Positions 19,328 to 29,234 are shown, counted from the stretch's first letter. The stretch is DNA of 64,000 bases from Paracoccus chinensis (GCF_900102885.1 NZ_FNGE01000003.1:62001-126000); one strand, 5' to 3'. The notes: generated by a model not told the origin, from the sequence alone. Numbers and translations are program-made.

Positions 19328-21685
19328 TCAAGCTCCTTGAGGGTTTGGAGTGGTGGGTTCCGCCGCCTGCTCGGCCAGACGCTTCTGCGCCCGGAAGGCC
19401 GGAGGCTCCTTGCCGGCAGGCTTAGGGGTGGTGGTTCTGGCGACGGGAGTGCCGCCGACGGCGCCGGTCGCGGGCTTCAGCGCGGGCTTGGCGCCCTTGA
19501 GGTCAGGCATCTTCGGGCCGGCGCTGCGGGCGATCTTCTCGCGCCGCGCCTTGACGGTCATCATGTGCGGGCAGCGTTCATCGTCGTGGTAAAGCACCTG
19601 GCAATGCATGCAGTAGATGCATTCGTTGACGTTGATGTTGCCTTCCGGGTGGATCGCCTGCACCGGGCATTCCTTGGCGCAGCGGTGGCAGGGCGAGCCG
19701 CATTCCGGCCAGCGTTTGAGCCATTCGAACATCCGCATCCGTCCCGGGATCGCCAGCGCCGCGCCCAGCGGGCACATGTAGCGGCAGTAGAAGCGCTCGA
19801 TGAACAGCCCCGGCAGCAGGCAGGCCAGCGCGAACAGCACGAACCACCATTCCCGCATGAAGTTCAGGATGATCGCGGTCTTGAAGGGCTCGACCTCGGC
19901 ATAAACTTCGGCGCGGGCAAGGGAATACAGCGACAGCCCGAAGAGGCCGAGGAAGATCATGTATTTCAGCGGCCAGAGCCGTTCGTGCAGCGCCCAAGGA
20001 ACGGTGAACTGGGGCACGCGCAGCTTGCGGGCGATGGTGTTCGATAGTTCCTGCAGTGCGCCGAAGGGGCAGAGCCAGCCGCAGAACGGTCCCCGGCCCC
20101 AGAACAGCAGCCCCGCCGCCACGGCGACCCACAGGATGAAGACCAAGGGCGCGGTCAGGAAATATTCCCACGAGAAATTGCCCGACAGCAGCGAGTTGAA
20201 GAACGTCAGCACGTTCACGACGGACAGCTGCGCGTTCACCAGCCAGCCCAGCCAGACCAGCGTGAAGGTCAGGTAGGCCCGGCGGACCCAGGTGAACAGC
20301 ACGGGGCGGCGCACCAGCAGGTCCTGGAAGAAGAAGATCAGCGTCAGCACGCCCAGTGCCACGGCCGCGATGGCGACATTGACGCGGTTCATGTCCCAGA
20401 TCGTCTTCCACAGCGCGGGGCCGTCGTCCTCGGGGAGGGGCTCGCCCACGGTGGTCTGGGTGGCGGGCTCGGGGACAGGCTGCGCCACCGGCTCAGGCTC
20501 GGGCGCGGGCAGCAGGTACTGCTCGGGCAGTTGGTAGCCGAGGTTGAAGGGCAGGGTGGCCTTGTCGCGGCCCTGCGTTGTCCGCTGCACCAGCAGTTGA
20601 AGCTCGAAAGGCTTGGTTACGTCGAGGCCGGCGCCCTCGGGGACGACGAACAGGGCGATCTCGCGCAGGCGCGGGGCGCCCTTGGCGGCCAGCGCGGGCA
20701 GGCGGGTGTGGTCGCGGTCGTGGAAGCGGATGCCCTGGCCGTCCTGCAGGATCTCGATGCGGTCGAAGATGCCGCCGCGCACATAGCCCGAGCCCTTGAA
20801 GGAATAGGCCCCGTCGCCCGCGACAAGGATCGCCGCCTGGCCGGGTTTCAGCCGCTGGGCCAGGCGCTCATAACCCTGCTGGCCCAGCAGGCTGGTGCCG
20901 ATGGCGGGCACCGACACGGGCGCCATGTAAAGCTGGATGAAGCTGTCCTCGGGGGTCTTTGTCTCGGGGTGGGCAGCGGCCTGGGGCTGGCCTGCGGCCT
21001 GAAAGGCTTCGCTGACCTCGCCCACGGTCATCACCAGCGACCGGACCGAGCCGTCGCCGACCAGCGTTTCCCAGTCGTCGGGGGCGGTCGCGCCGGGGTC
21101 CAGTTCGCGCTGCACCTCGGGCGCGACGGTGGCGGGCTCCACGCCGCCCAGCCGCCCCGAGCGGATCAGCTGCACGGCCGAGCGCACGACGCTGTCGCCC
21201 ATCACCAGAACGGTCACGGTCGCGCCCGCGACGATGTCCACCTGCGGCGGGCGAGCCTCGCTGGCCGCGACGCGGCCCAGGTCGGCGCCGATCAGGCCGT
21301 TGATGGCCTTCAGAACCCGCTCCTCGGGGATGCCGATCAGGACGATGGGCTCGTGATGCTCGATCAGGCTGAGGCCCTGCACGACGCCCTTGGGGTCGAT
21401 GCCGACAAGGATATGGATGGGCTTGCCGGAATAGCCGGTCGAGGCCGTGAAGTCCGAGGCGAGATAGGCGTAGCCCAGCGTCTCGGTCCCGCGCATGACC
21501 GGCACGATGGCGGGGCTGCCCTGCGGTGTGCCATACGCATCGGCCCCCTGAAACAACGCCGAGACCGGCGTCTTGGCAAGCGCCTCGGCCAGCGTCGCCG
21601 CCTGCGCGGCCGAGACGAAGCCCAGCCCTGCCACCACGAGAATCATCATGCGGAGCAGGCAGAGAAGGGCAGGGCGAATGGGCAT
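19328..21685 (-). CDS. nosR: NosR, membrane flavo-iron-sulfur protein for N2O reduction
   Basis: 785 residues. A signal region is followed by the periplasmic FMN-binding domain with AGATVT near residues 153-158, whose threonine is the FMN site modified by NosX. Then come several membrane helices, the cytoplasmic cysteine motif [20 protein letters not shown], and two ferredoxin-type clusters around CHRCAKECP and CIYCMHC. NosR passes electrons to NosZ and is needed for nos expression. The start at 21685 has GGAG nine bases upstream. First gene of nosRZDFYLX; nosC is not present. Confidence 0.96.
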   Translation of the reverse strand: MPIRPALLCLLRMMILVVAGLGFVSAAQAATLAEALAKTPVSALFQGADAYGTPQGSPAIVPVMRGTETLGYAYLASDFTASTGYSGKPIHILVGIDPKGVVQGLSLIEHHEPIVLIGIPEERVLKAINGLIGADLGRVAASEARPPQVDIVAGATVTVLVMGDSVVRSAVQLIRSGRLGGVEPATVAPEVQRELDPGATAPDDWETLVGDGSVRSLVMTVGEVSEAFQAAGQPQAAAHPETKTPEDSFIQLYMAPVSVPAIGTSLLGQQGYERLAQRLKPGQAAILVAGDGAYSFKGSGYVRGGIFDRIEILQDGQGIRFHDRDHTRLPALAAKGAPRLREIALFVVPEGAGLDVTKPFELQLLVQRTTQGRDKATLPFNLGYQLPEQYLLPAPEPEPVAQPVPEPATQTTVGEPLPEDDGPALWKTIWDMNRVNVAIAAVALGVLTLIFFFQDLLVRRPVLFTWVRRAYLTFTLVWLGWLVNAQLSVVNVLTFFNSLLSGNFSWEYFLTAPLVFILWVAVAAGLLFWGRGPFCGWLCPFGALQELSNTIARKLRVPQFTVPWALHERLWPLKYMIFLGLFGLSLYSLARAEVYAEVEPFKTAIILNFMREWWFVLFALACLLPGLFIERFYCRYMCPLGAALAIPGRMRMFEWLKRWPECGSPCHRCAKECPVQAIHPEGNINVNECIYCMHCQVLYHDDERCPHMMTVKARREKIARSAGPKMPDLKGAKPALKPATGAVGGTPVARTTTPKPAGKEPPAFRAQKRLAEQAAEPTTPNPQGA

Positions 21686-21743
21686 CACGGACTCCGGCCA
21701 GGTCTTGGCTGCCCGCTTCTCGCGCAGTCCGGCGCGCCAAACG

Positions 21744-21757
21744 TTGCGATGGGGCAA
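21744..21757. promoter_or_regulatory. NnrR/FNR-type operator upstream of nosR
   Basis: TTGCG-ATGG-GGCAA, one mismatch from the TTGCG-N4-CGCAA dyad found ahead of pseudoazurin. Its centre is 65 bp upstream of the nosR start, compatible with activation of the nos operon by NO- or oxygen-sensing FNR-family proteins. Confidence 0.65.
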
Positions 21758-21794
21758 TGTTCGGGAGAAAGGCTGGCCCGAACGGGCGCGGGGT

Positions 21795-22628
21795 TCAACC
21801 CATGGAGTTGTTGCGCCGGATCTGGCGCTGCCTGCGGTAGAAGGCGGCGACAAAGATCGCGGACAGGATCAGGATGATCGTGGGGGCGGGCGCGCTGTCC
21901 AGGAAGAAGCTGGCGTAAACGCCGCCCAGCATCGCCGCCATGCAGACGGCCACCGCGACGGCCAGCATCCGCCCGAAGCTGCGCGCCAGCAGGAAGGCGA
22001 TGGCGCCGGGCGCGATCAGCAACCCGACGGCCAGGATCAGCCCGGTCGCGGTCAGCGTCGCCACGATGGTCAGCGAGAGGATCGTCAGCAGTCCGTAATG
22101 CAGCAGCCCCACCGGCAGCCCCGAGGCTCTCGCCTGCGCCGGGTCGAAGGCGTGCAGCATCAGGTCCTTCCATTTCAGGACCAAGGCCCCTGCGACGGCG
22201 GCCGAGATCACCCCCGCCGTCCACAGGTCGGCGGGCTGCACCCCCAGCATGTTGCCGAACAGGATGTGATCCAGGTGCACGTCCGAGGTGATCGCCGTGT
22301 AAAGCACGATGCCCAGTCCGAACATGCCGGAAAAGACGACGCCCATCACGGTGTCCTGCTTGATCCTGCTGTTCTCGGCCAGAAAGCCCGTCGCAACCGC
22401 CGTCAGCATCCCCGCGCCAAATGCGCCGAGCATCAGGGGCAGCCCCAAGACATAGGCCAGCACGATTCCGGGCAGGACCGCGTGGCTGACCGCGTCGCCC
22501 ATCAGCGCCCAGCCCTTCAGCACCAGGAAGCAGGACAGAAGAGCGGTCGGCACCGACACGATCAGCGCGATCAGGAAGGCGCTGCGCATGAACTCGAAGT
22601 GAAAGGGCAGCAGCAGCGTCTCGATCAC
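21795..22628 (-). CDS. sitD: Manganese/iron ABC transporter permease (SitD)
   Basis: 277 residues, eight or nine membrane helices of the ZnuB/MntB family. The LKGWALMGDAVSHAVLPGI block is the conserved cytoplasmic loop of these permeases. It starts with GTG overlapping the sitC stop (GTGA), which I prefer over the internal ATG at MRSAFL because the extra residues continue family similarity. Second permease of the pair, as in SitABCD systems. Confidence 0.88.
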   Translation of the reverse strand: MIETLLLPFHFEFMRSAFLIALIVSVPTALLSCFLVLKGWALMGDAVSHAVLPGIVLAYVLGLPLMLGAFGAGMLTAVATGFLAENSRIKQDTVMGVVFSGMFGLGIVLYTAITSDVHLDHILFGNMLGVQPADLWTAGVISAAVAGALVLKWKDLMLHAFDPAQARASGLPVGLLHYGLLTILSLTIVATLTATGLILAVGLLIAPGAIAFLLARSFGRMLAVAVAVCMAAMLGGVYASFFLDSAPAPTIILILSAIFVAAFYRRQRQIRRNNSMG

Positions 22629-23485
22629 GGCGCGGCCCCGTCCCTCAGGGCCGCTGCAGCCTTGGCGCGCGAGGCCAGCAGCCCGTGCTTGGGCGCCCAG
22701 ACGAAGGCCGCGAGGAACACCAGCGTCTGCAGGCAGACGATGATCCCCCCCGTGGCGCCGTCCAGGAAATAGCTGAGATAGGCGCCGACGAAGCTGGTCA
22801 CAGTTCCGATGGCGACCGACAGCGCGATCAGGCGCGGGAAGCGGTCGCAGAGCAGATAGGCCGTGGCGCCGGGCGTCACGACCATGGCGATGACCAGGAA
22901 GGCGCCGACCGTCTGCATCGCCGCCACCACGCAGGCCGACAGCAGGACGAAGAAGACGCCCTTCAGCAGACCCGGCCGCAGACCGATGGACCGCGCGTGG
23001 GTTTCGTCGAAGAAGACGACCATCAGATCCTTCCACTTCGCCAGCAGCACGGCCAGCGAGACGAAGCCGATGATGGCCAGTTGAGCCGTGTCCCCCGGCG
23101 TGATCGCCAGAATGTTGCCCATGGTGATCGTCTGGACCGAGATCGCCACCGGATTCAGCGAGACCATGAACAGCCCCAGCCCGAAGAAGCTGGTGAAGAT
23201 CAGCCCGATCACCACGTCGGGCTTGAGCCCCGAGCGGTCTGACAGGAACAGCATCGCCGCCGCCGCCAGCCCACCGGACAGGAAGGCTCCCAGCGCGAAG
23301 GGCAGGCCCAGCATGTAGGCCCCGGCGACGCCGGGCACGACGGAATGGGACAGCGCGTCCCCGATCAGCGACCAGCCCTTCAGCATCAGGTAGGCCGAGA
23401 GGAAGGCGCAGACGCCCCCGACCAGCGCGGAAACCCACATGGCCGTGGTCATGTAGCTGTAGTCGAAAGGCTCCAGCAGGATCAC
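22625..23485 (-). CDS. sitC: Manganese/iron ABC transporter permease (SitC)
   Basis: 286 residues, polytopic, with the family loop [19 protein letters not shown] and a cytosolic C-terminus. It would form a heterodimeric channel with SitD. It overlaps both neighbours (sitB and sitD) by 4 bp. Two non-identical permeases plus ATPase and binding protein is the SitABCD/YfeABCD layout, rather than ZnuABC, which has one permease. Confidence 0.9.
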   Translation of the reverse strand: MILLEPFDYSYMTTAMWVSALVGGVCAFLSAYLMLKGWSLIGDALSHSVVPGVAGAYMLGLPFALGAFLSGGLAAAAMLFLSDRSGLKPDVVIGLIFTSFFGLGLFMVSLNPVAISVQTITMGNILAITPGDTAQLAIIGFVSLAVLLAKWKDLMVVFFDETHARSIGLRPGLLKGVFFVLLSACVVAAMQTVGAFLVIAMVVTPGATAYLLCDRFPRLIALSVAIGTVTSFVGAYLSYFLDGATGGIIVCLQTLVFLAAFVWAPKHGLLASRAKAAAALRDGAAP

Positions 23486-24360
23486 GGTCCGTCCCCCGGC
23501 TCGCGCGTGCGGGTGCGGTTGCCGTAGCGCACCAGCGGGCGTTCGTCGTCGGTCAGGATGGTGACGTGGCGGGGGTCGTCGTCATCGTGCAGCACGTCCC
23601 CGCCCAGCGTGAAATGCCGCAGGACGCCGCCGAAGGCGCGTTCGAGGTTTTCCCGCGTGAAGGTCGTCTCGGTCGGGCCGTGAGCCAGGACGGTGCCCTT
23701 GACCAGCACCACGCGGTCGCAGAACTCGGGCACCGAGCCGAGGTTGTGGGTGGACACCAGCATTACCCGGCCCTCGTCCCGCAGCTCGCGCAGAAGAGCG
23801 ATGATCTGGTCCTCGGTTCCCACGTCAACGCCGGTGAAGGGTTCATCCAGCAGGATCACGCGGCCGTCCTGCGCCAGTGCGCGGGCCAGGAAGACGCGCT
23901 TGCGCTGCCCGCCCGACAGCTCGCCGATCTGGCGGTGGCGCAGGTCGGCCATCCCGACGCGGACCAGCGCCGCCTCCACCGCCGCGCGGTCGGCGGCCGA
24001 GGGACGGCGCAAAAAGCCCATGTGGCCATATCGGCCCATCATCACCACGTCCTCGACTAGCACGGGGAAGGACCAGTCCACCTCTTCGGACTGCGGCACA
24101 TAGGCGACGAGGTTGCGTTTCAGCGCCTGCGGCACCGTCATGCCCAGCAGCCGGATCTCGCCCGAAGCCACGGGGACGAAGCCCATGATCGCCTTGAACA
24201 GCGTGGACTTGCCCGCGCCGTTCACCCCCACCAGCGCCGTGACGGTCCCCTGCGGGATCTCGAAGCTCGCATGGCGCAGCGCCGTATGGCCGTTGCGATA
24301 GGTCACGGTCACGTCGCGGGCGGCGATCCCCTGGCCGGCGGTAGGGAGTGGGGCGAGCAT
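23482..24360 (-). CDS. sitB: Manganese/iron ABC transporter ATPase (SitB)
   Basis: 292 residues. Walker A GVNGAGKS, signature [15 protein letters not shown], Walker [12 protein letters not shown] and switch VSTHNLG are all present. The tail after residue 230 ([17 protein letters not shown]) is longer than average and acidic. ATG 24360 lies 4 nt after the sitA stop; an upstream start would overlap sitA without better support. Confidence 0.93.
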   Translation of the reverse strand: MLAPLPTAGQGIAARDVTVTYRNGHTALRHASFEIPQGTVTALVGVNGAGKSTLFKAIMGFVPVASGEIRLLGMTVPQALKRNLVAYVPQSEEVDWSFPVLVEDVVMMGRYGHMGFLRRPSAADRAAVEAALVRVGMADLRHRQIGELSGGQRKRVFLARALAQDGRVILLDEPFTGVDVGTEDQIIALLRELRDEGRVMLVSTHNLGSVPEFCDRVVLVKGTVLAHGPTETTFTRENLERAFGGVLRHFTLGGDVLHDDDDPRHVTILTDDERPLVRYGNRTRTREPGDGP

Positions 24361-24364
24361 GGGG

Positions 24365-25270
24365 TCAGTCCTGTTCCGCAATCCCGGCGGCCAGCCCGTC
24401 CGCGATCGTCCGGGTCGTGACGCGCATCAGGTCCAGATAGCTCGGCACCGGCCCGTCCGGTTCCGACAGGCTGTCCACGTAAAGGACGCCGCCGTAATGC
24501 GCGCCCGTCTCGCGGGCGACCTGCTGGGCGGGGGCCTGGCTGACGGTGCTTTCACAGAAGACGGCGGGGATGTCGTTCTCGCGCACCGTGTCTATGACGG
24601 TCCGGACCTGCCGGGGCGTGCCCATCTGGTCGGCGTTGATCGGCCACAGGTAAAGCTCGCGCAGCCCAAGGTCGCGGGCGAGATAGCTGAAGGCGCCCTC
24701 GCAGGTGACAAGCCAGCGCTGCGCCTCGGGGATCTCGGCGATCTCGGCGCGCAGGGGTTCCAGTGCGGCGGCCAGTTCGGCCTTGTAGGCGTCAGCGTTG
24801 GCCTTGTAGGTCGCGGCATTCGCCGGGTCGGCTCCGGCCATGGCTGCCGTGATGTTGTCCACGTAGATGCGGGCGTTCTCCAGTCCCATCCAGGCATGGG
24901 GGTTGGGCTTGCCCTCGTAGTCGCCGCCCGAGATTGGCAGCGGCTCGATCCCCTCGCTGACCGTGGCCGAGGGCACGTCCTTCAGGTTCCCCAGGAACTG
25001 CTCGAACCAGCGTTCCAGGTTCAGCCCGTTCCACAGGATCAGGTCGGCGTCCTGCGCCCCCACAATGTCGCGGGGCGTCGGCTCATAACCATGCACCTCG
25101 GCGCCGGGACGGGTGATGGACACGACGTCGGCCGCGTCACCCGCCACGTTGCGGGCCATGTCGGCGATGACGGTGAAGGTGGTCGCGACCTTCAGGCGGT
25201 CCTGCGCCTGGACCGGCCCGGCGCCCAGCACCAGCGTTGCGGCGAGAAGACCAGCCACGCGGAAAGTCAT
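24365..25270 (-). CDS. sitA: Manganese/iron-binding periplasmic protein (SitA)
   Basis: 301 residues with a signal peptide ending near VQAQD. The metal ligands visible are His in [10 protein letters not shown], His in NPHAWMG, Glu in TCEGAFSYL and Asp in [10 protein letters not shown]. The H-H-E-D set marks the Mn/Fe branch; zinc-binding ZnuA has a third His and a His-rich loop, both missing here. The ATG at 25270 has AGGAG five bases before it. It is divergent from a Fur-family gene and behind two repeats likely to be its operator. Confidence 0.92.
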   Translation of the reverse strand: MTFRVAGLLAATLVLGAGPVQAQDRLKVATTFTVIADMARNVAGDAADVVSITRPGAEVHGYEPTPRDIVGAQDADLILWNGLNLERWFEQFLGNLKDVPSATVSEGIEPLPISGGDYEGKPNPHAWMGLENARIYVDNITAAMAGADPANAATYKANADAYKAELAAALEPLRAEIAEIPEAQRWLVTCEGAFSYLARDLGLRELYLWPINADQMGTPRQVRTVIDTVRENDIPAVFCESTVSQAPAQQVARETGAHYGGVLYVDSLSEPDGPVPSYLDLMRVTTRTIADGLAAGIAEQD

Positions 25271-25303
25271 GTTCACTCCTCTGCAAACTCTCCTCGACGT
25301 AAA

Positions 25304-25348
25304 TGCAACGCATTCTCATCTGTCAAGTTCCTTGCGAACCATTCTCAT
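25304..25348. promoter_or_regulatory. Paired Fur-family (Mur) boxes between sitA and mur
   Basis: Two direct repeats 29 bp apart: TGCAACGCATTCTCAT (25304-25319) and TGCGAACCATTCTCAT (25333-25348), identical at 13 of 16 positions. The minus strand reads ATGAGAAT in each, resembling Fur/Mur half-sites. They lie 34-78 bp upstream of sitA and 61-105 bp upstream of mur, well placed to repress sit with metal-loaded Mur. Confidence 0.6.
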
Positions 25349-25408
25349 TTACTTGCCCCGACCGGGGGACCGGGCTACATTCCGGCCATTGGCAGCAGGA
25401 AAGGCGGG

Positions 25409-25831
25409 ATGAGCGCCCATACGACCGATTTTGCCCAGGCCCTGCGAGATGCAGGGCTGCGCGTGACGCCGCAGCGGCTGGTGCTGCTGGCGATCCTGAT
25501 GGATTCGGCCGACCACCCGAACGCCGACGAGCTGCTGGCGCGGGCGCGGGCGGTGGACGACTCCGTCTCGCTGGCGACGGTCTACCGCACGCTTTCGGCG
25601 CTGGAAGAAGCCGGGCTCATCCGCAAGCTGACGCTGGAAAGCGAGTCCTCGCGTTACGAGATCACGCCCTTGGCCGAACACGACCACGTGGTGGACATCG
25701 ACACCGGCGAGGTCATCGAAATCCCCAACGACGAGATCGCCCGCCTGCGCCGCGAGGCGCTGGAGCGTCTGGGCTACGAAATCGTCAGCCAGCACACGCT
25801 GATCCGCGCCCGCCGGATCCGGAAAAGCTGA
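25409..25831 (+). CDS. mur: Fur-family regulator, probably manganese-responsive Mur
   Basis: 140 residues. N-terminal winged helix (LRVTPQRLVLLAILMDSADHPNADELLARA, cut short here, and VSLATVYRTLSALEEAGLI) and a C-terminal metal domain with EHDHVVDIDTGEVIEI. There is no cysteine at all, so the structural CxxC zinc site of Fur, Zur and PerR is missing, as expected for alphaproteobacterial Mur/Fur. Divergence from sitABCD points to manganese sensing. ATG 25409 follows AGGAAAGG. Confidence 0.85.
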   Translation: MSAHTTDFAQALRDAGLRVTPQRLVLLAILMDSADHPNADELLARARAVDDSVSLATVYRTLSALEEAGLIRKLTLESESSRYEITPLAEHDHVVDIDTGEVIEIPNDEIARLRREALERLGYEIVSQHTLIRARRIRKS

Positions 25832-25876
25832 GCTCCCGCCGAAGTCTTTCTTCTTTGTCCAAATATCCTCGGGGGT

Positions 25877-25897
25877 CCGGGGGCAGACAGCCCCCGG
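25877..25897. terminator. Strong GC hairpin between mur and pxpA (Rhodobacterales-type element)
   Basis: Perfect 8-bp stem CCGGGGGC/GCCCCCGG with loop AGACA, preceded by TTTCTTCTTTGTCC and a second GGGGGTCC. It lies between two converging genes and could terminate both. I recall many near-copies of this arrangement between genes of Rhodobacteraceae, so it is also a repeat candidate. Confidence 0.6.
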
Positions 25898-25922
25898 TCC
25901 AGCCGTGCCAGAAGGCGCAAGC

Positions 25923-26699
25923 TCAGCCGAGCGGAACCCCCTCGAAGCGCGCAATGGTCATTCCCGCCCCGGTCAGCGCCTCCCGCACCGCCCGCGCGAT
26001 CTCCACCGCGCCCGGCGTGTCGCCATGCAGGCAGATCGTGTCGATGCGGGTGGGGATCGGGCCGCCTTCGTCCGGCAGGATCGCGCCCGCGCTGACCATG
26101 CGGAGCATCCGCTCGGCCGCCTGCGCGGGATCGTGGATCACCGCGCCGGGCAGGCGGCGGTCCACCAGCGTCGCGTCGGTGTTGTAGGCACGATCCGCGA
26201 AGATCTCGCAGGCGACCCGGGCACCAAGCTTCCGTGCCGCTTTCTGCTGCGCGGTTCCGGCCAGCACCACAAGGATGAGGTCAGGTGCGGCTGACAGCGC
26301 GCCCTCGAAGCAGGCGGCGGCCAGCGCCTCGTCGCGCGCGGCCATGTTGGCCAGCGCCCCGTGCAGCTTCAGGTGGCGCACCTCGCCGCCCACCGCCCGC
26401 GCCATGGCCTGCGCCGCGCCAAGCTGCCAACGGACGAGGTTAGCGGCGCTGGGCAAGGGCATCTGCATCTCGCGCCGACCGAAGCCCTGCAGGTCGGGAA
26501 AGCCCGGATGCGCGCCGATGCCGACGCTGTTCCGCACCGCCCGCGCCATCGTCTGCGCCATCACGTCCCAGTCGCCCGCATGGACCCCGCAGGCCACGTT
26601 GGCCGAGGAGATCACCTCCAGCAGCGCTTCGTCATTGCCCATGGGCCAGGGGCCGAAGCTTTCGCCAAGGTCCGCGTTCAGGTCCACCGACAGGGTCAT
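25923..26699 (-). CDS. pxpA: 5-oxoprolinase subunit A (LamB/YcsF family)
   Basis: 258 residues. PxpA with PxpBC hydrolyses 5-oxoproline to glutamate using ATP. Hallmarks are DLNADLGESFGPW at the start, SANVACGVHAGD, GAHPGFPDLQGFGRR, VRHLKLHGALANM and EIFADRAYN. The ATG at 26699 overlaps the pxpC stop by 4 bp. Order pxpB-pxpC-pxpA is a usual variant. Confidence 0.94.
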   Translation of the reverse strand: MTLSVDLNADLGESFGPWPMGNDEALLEVISSANVACGVHAGDWDVMAQTMARAVRNSVGIGAHPGFPDLQGFGRREMQMPLPSAANLVRWQLGAAQAMARAVGGEVRHLKLHGALANMAARDEALAAACFEGALSAAPDLILVVLAGTAQQKAARKLGARVACEIFADRAYNTDATLVDRRLPGAVIHDPAQAAERMLRMVSAGAILPDEGGPIPTRIDTICLHGDTPGAVEIARAVREALTGAGMTIARFEGVPLG

Positions 26700-27724
26700 G
26701 GGGCGTCCTCGTGATGATGGGCGCTGACCACGCCGCCGATGAGATTGTAGCTGAGCAGGTCGGCCATCGCCGCCGGATCGCGCAGCCTCGGCCGCAGGCT
26801 GTCGCGCAGCGAGGCCAATGCCCGCGCATGGTCTGCCATGGCCTCCCGGCCCTCGGCGCGGCTGACGAAGCGGAAACTCAGCGCCGCGCCGGGGGGCGCC
26901 TGCGCGACGCGCGGCAGGTCGCAGGGCAGGACGGTGGCGATGCGGGGATAGCCGCCGGTCGTCTGGCATTCGCACAGCAGGACATAGGGCGTGCCGTCGC
27001 CGGTGATCTGGATGTCGCCGGGCTGGACGATCTCGGACAGGATCGACAATCCGCCCGGTGCCTCGAAGCCCATGCCGTTCTCCGGGTTCAGCCGGACGCC
27101 CATGCGGTTCCCCCGCGCGTCGCGCCGGAAGGTGGTGCGGCGGAACCGTTCCATCTGCTCGGGCGGGAAGGCCGAGGTCTGGAGGCTTTCGACGACACGG
27201 ACTTCCCCGCCGCCGAAGCGGGGCAATGGCTCCAGCACCATGTCCACGGGTCCGCCCGGATCGGGGCCGAGGGCCAGTTCCTCCTCAGCCTTCAGCGCCC
27301 TGCCGATCCCGGCCGCGAGATGCGCCGACCGGGCGCCAAGGACCAGCGGCGCCTCGATCCCACCCGCCGGGGCGAGATAGGCAAAGCCGCCCTCGGCGGG
27401 ACTTAGGGACAATTCCGCGCCGGGCGGCAGGGCGTGGCTCGTGTTCCAGGTTAGGGGCCGGTCCTCGCCGCTCTCGCGCAGGGTCGCGCGGAAAGGGGCG
27501 CCTGTCAGCGCGATCCGCAGCGTCTTGGTCGTCCGGAAGCGGGCGGGAACATTGGCCAGTTCGACCACGGCCAGGCCCGTGGACTGGCCCAGCAGGGCCG
27601 CGCCCTCGGCCAGAGCCACGGGATCGGCGGCGCCTCCGCGCGACAGGCCCTGTGCCAGCCAGCCCGGCCGGCCCTCGTCCTGCAGCGTGACGCCCGCCGA
27701 GGAGGCAAGGACGATCAGGCCCAT
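26696..27724 (-). CDS. pxpC: 5-oxoprolinase subunit C (biotin-dependent carboxyltransferase-like)
   Basis: 342 residues; AHS2/KipA-type domain. Typical blocks are LQDEGRPGWLAQGLSRGGAAD near the N-terminus, MGVRLNPENG, SEIVQPGDIQITGDGTPYVL and QTTGGYPRIATVL. It forms the catalytic pair with PxpB. ATG 27724 overlaps the end of pxpB by 10 bp; a longer reading frame upstream runs antisense to nothing useful and is only open by base composition. Confidence 0.93.
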   Translation of the reverse strand: MGLIVLASSAGVTLQDEGRPGWLAQGLSRGGAADPVALAEGAALLGQSTGLAVVELANVPARFRTTKTLRIALTGAPFRATLRESGEDRPLTWNTSHALPPGAELSLSPAEGGFAYLAPAGGIEAPLVLGARSAHLAAGIGRALKAEEELALGPDPGGPVDMVLEPLPRFGGGEVRVVESLQTSAFPPEQMERFRRTTFRRDARGNRMGVRLNPENGMGFEAPGGLSILSEIVQPGDIQITGDGTPYVLLCECQTTGGYPRIATVLPCDLPRVAQAPPGAALSFRFVSRAEGREAMADHARALASLRDSLRPRLRDPAAMADLLSYNLIGGVVSAHHHEDAP

Positions 27725-28446
27725 GCCGTGGGCTCGATACTGATCCCGCCGCTGGGGTCGCGCATCAGCGCGGCCAGCCGGTCGGCATCGACCGGCGGGA
27801 AGGCCACCGCGTCCCCCGGCCGCAGCAAAAAGGGTTGCGCGGCGGCAGGATCGAACAGCCGCGCCGCTGTCTGGCCCACCTGCCGCCATCCCGTCTGCGC
27901 CGCGACCGCGAACAGCACCAGTTGTCGGATCGCCACCGTCAGCGCGCCCGCCTTCACGCGCGGCGTCAGCTGGCGCAGGCGCGGAATGTCCCATTCGGAC
28001 GGAAGCTCTCCGATATAGGGCTGGCCGGGGGCGAAGCCGATGGTCAGCACGCGGAGGGGAGCGCTCGCCAGCGCGTCGACGGCCTGGGCGCGGGTCAGCC
28101 CGGCCATTTCGGCGGCCTCGTCCAGTTGAGGCGCATGGTCGCCGTCGTAGCAGGTCGGGATGCGGATCAGACGGCGCTCGCCCGGCAAGGGCTCGGCCAT
28201 CCAGTCGCGCGCGCCGACCAGCCGCCGCAGCCGTTCCTCCAGCCCCGAGGGATCGGCCAGCGGGTCCAGCCGCAGGTAGGTGGAGACCAGCGACACGGCG
28301 GTTTCCTGCACCTCGGGCCAGCGGGCCGCCTCGATGGCTCCCCGCAGGGCCAGCGCCGCGCGGTTGGCAGGCTCGCTGAGCCGGGGGGCGAAGGTGACGA
28401 CCATGCCGTCCACGCCCGCAGGCGCGATCCTGGGCCAGTCGCTCAT
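27715..28446 (-). CDS. pxpB: 5-oxoprolinase subunit B (KipI/AHS1 family)
   Basis: 243 residues. Family marks are VSLVSTYLRLDPL, IPTCYDGDHAPQLDE and FAPGQPYIGELP (the GFxPGxPYLG motif) followed by TPRVKAGALTVAIRQ. The Asp-rich loop before DEAAEMAGL matches the substrate site. It is the promoter-proximal gene of pxpBCA, with 36 bp separating it from the downstream end of the tesA-like gene. Confidence 0.93.
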   Translation of the reverse strand: MSDWPRIAPAGVDGMVVTFAPRLSEPANRAALALRGAIEAARWPEVQETAVSLVSTYLRLDPLADPSGLEERLRRLVGARDWMAEPLPGERRLIRIPTCYDGDHAPQLDEAAEMAGLTRAQAVDALASAPLRVLTIGFAPGQPYIGELPSEWDIPRLRQLTPRVKAGALTVAIRQLVLFAVAAQTGWRQVGQTAARLFDPAAAQPFLLRPGDAVAFPPVDADRLAALMRDPSGGISIEPTAWA

Positions 28447-28482
28447 CGCAAAGTGAGATCAATCCGCGTCATGTGGGCAGGA

Positions 28483-29139
28483 TCACGATCCCGAGGCCGG
28501 ACGGCAAGGCCCCTCGCAGGCGCCGAGCGCTTCCACGAACTCCAGCACCTGCGGGCCGATGGCCTGCACGACCAGTTGAACCCCGCGGGCATTGGGATGA
28601 ATGCCGTCGGGCTGCATGAGCGACAGGGGATCGCGCGCTGCTGCGATGGCACCCAGCATCGAGGGGATCACGGGAATGTCATAGGCGGCGCCAAGCTCGG
28701 GGTAGATGGCGTTGAAGGCCGTTCGATATTCGCCCCCATAGTTCGGCGGTGCCTCGAGCCCGACCAGCAGCGCCGGAACTTGGGCCTTTCGGGCGGCGCC
28801 CAGGATGCCCGAAAGGTTCGCACGCGTCACCTCGGGGTCGATGCCGCGCAGCAGGTCGTTCCCGCCCAAGGCCACGATCAGCCCGTCCACCTCGGGCGCC
28901 AGCGTCCAGTCCACGCGGCTGAGCCCGCCCGCCGAGGTGTCGCCCGATACCCCCGCGTTGATCAGCGTCACCTCGGCCCCGCTTTCGCGCAGCCATGCCT
29001 GCAGTTGGGGGACCAGCCCCTCATCTTGGGGCAGGCCATAGCCCTGTGTCAGGCTGTCGCCCAGCGCGGCCACGGTGACGGGCTGGGCAAAGGCGGGCAG
29101 GGCGGTCAACAGCAGCGCGGCGAGACTTCTGGCGAACAT
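28483..29139 (-). CDS. Periplasmic SGNH/GDSL esterase, TesA-like
   Basis: 218 residues with a signal peptide ending at FAQPV. The GDSL serine is S29 (LGDSLTQGYG). The oxyanion Gly lies in NAGVSGDTSAGG, the Asn in GGNDLLRG, and the catalytic Asp/His in DGIHPN. TesA-type enzymes hydrolyse acyl-thioesters, lysophospholipids or aryl esters. I start at ATG 29139, which has AGAGGA six bases before it. Divergent to an ABC ATPase/FtsX permease pair, exactly as E. coli tesA is beside ybbA-ybbP. Confidence 0.9.
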   Translation of the reverse strand: MFARSLAALLLTALPAFAQPVTVAALGDSLTQGYGLPQDEGLVPQLQAWLRESGAEVTLINAGVSGDTSAGGLSRVDWTLAPEVDGLIVALGGNDLLRGIDPEVTRANLSGILGAARKAQVPALLVGLEAPPNYGGEYRTAFNAIYPELGAAYDIPVIPSMLGAIAAARDPLSLMQPDGIHPNARGVQLVVQAIGPQVLEFVEALGACEGPCRPASGS

Positions 29140-29234
29140 TGCGGTCCTCTGCATTTCCTTGTGATCTGTTGGCGCCGCGACGGGCTTGGGGGCGTTGTCG
29201 TCCATCCGCCGCGGCCCCTGAAAGGAAACGCCCG

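Noticed and set aside
17422-19425. 667-codon plus-strand frame opposite nosZ
   Set aside because: Val/Asp/Leu/Arg repeats without motifs; antisense shadow of nosZ, which has complete CuA and Tat motifs.
24359-25408. N-terminal extension of the mur frame by about 350 codons
   Set aside because: It covers sitA antisense and the regulatory gap; the Fur-family fold begins at ATG 25409 with its own ribosome-binding site.
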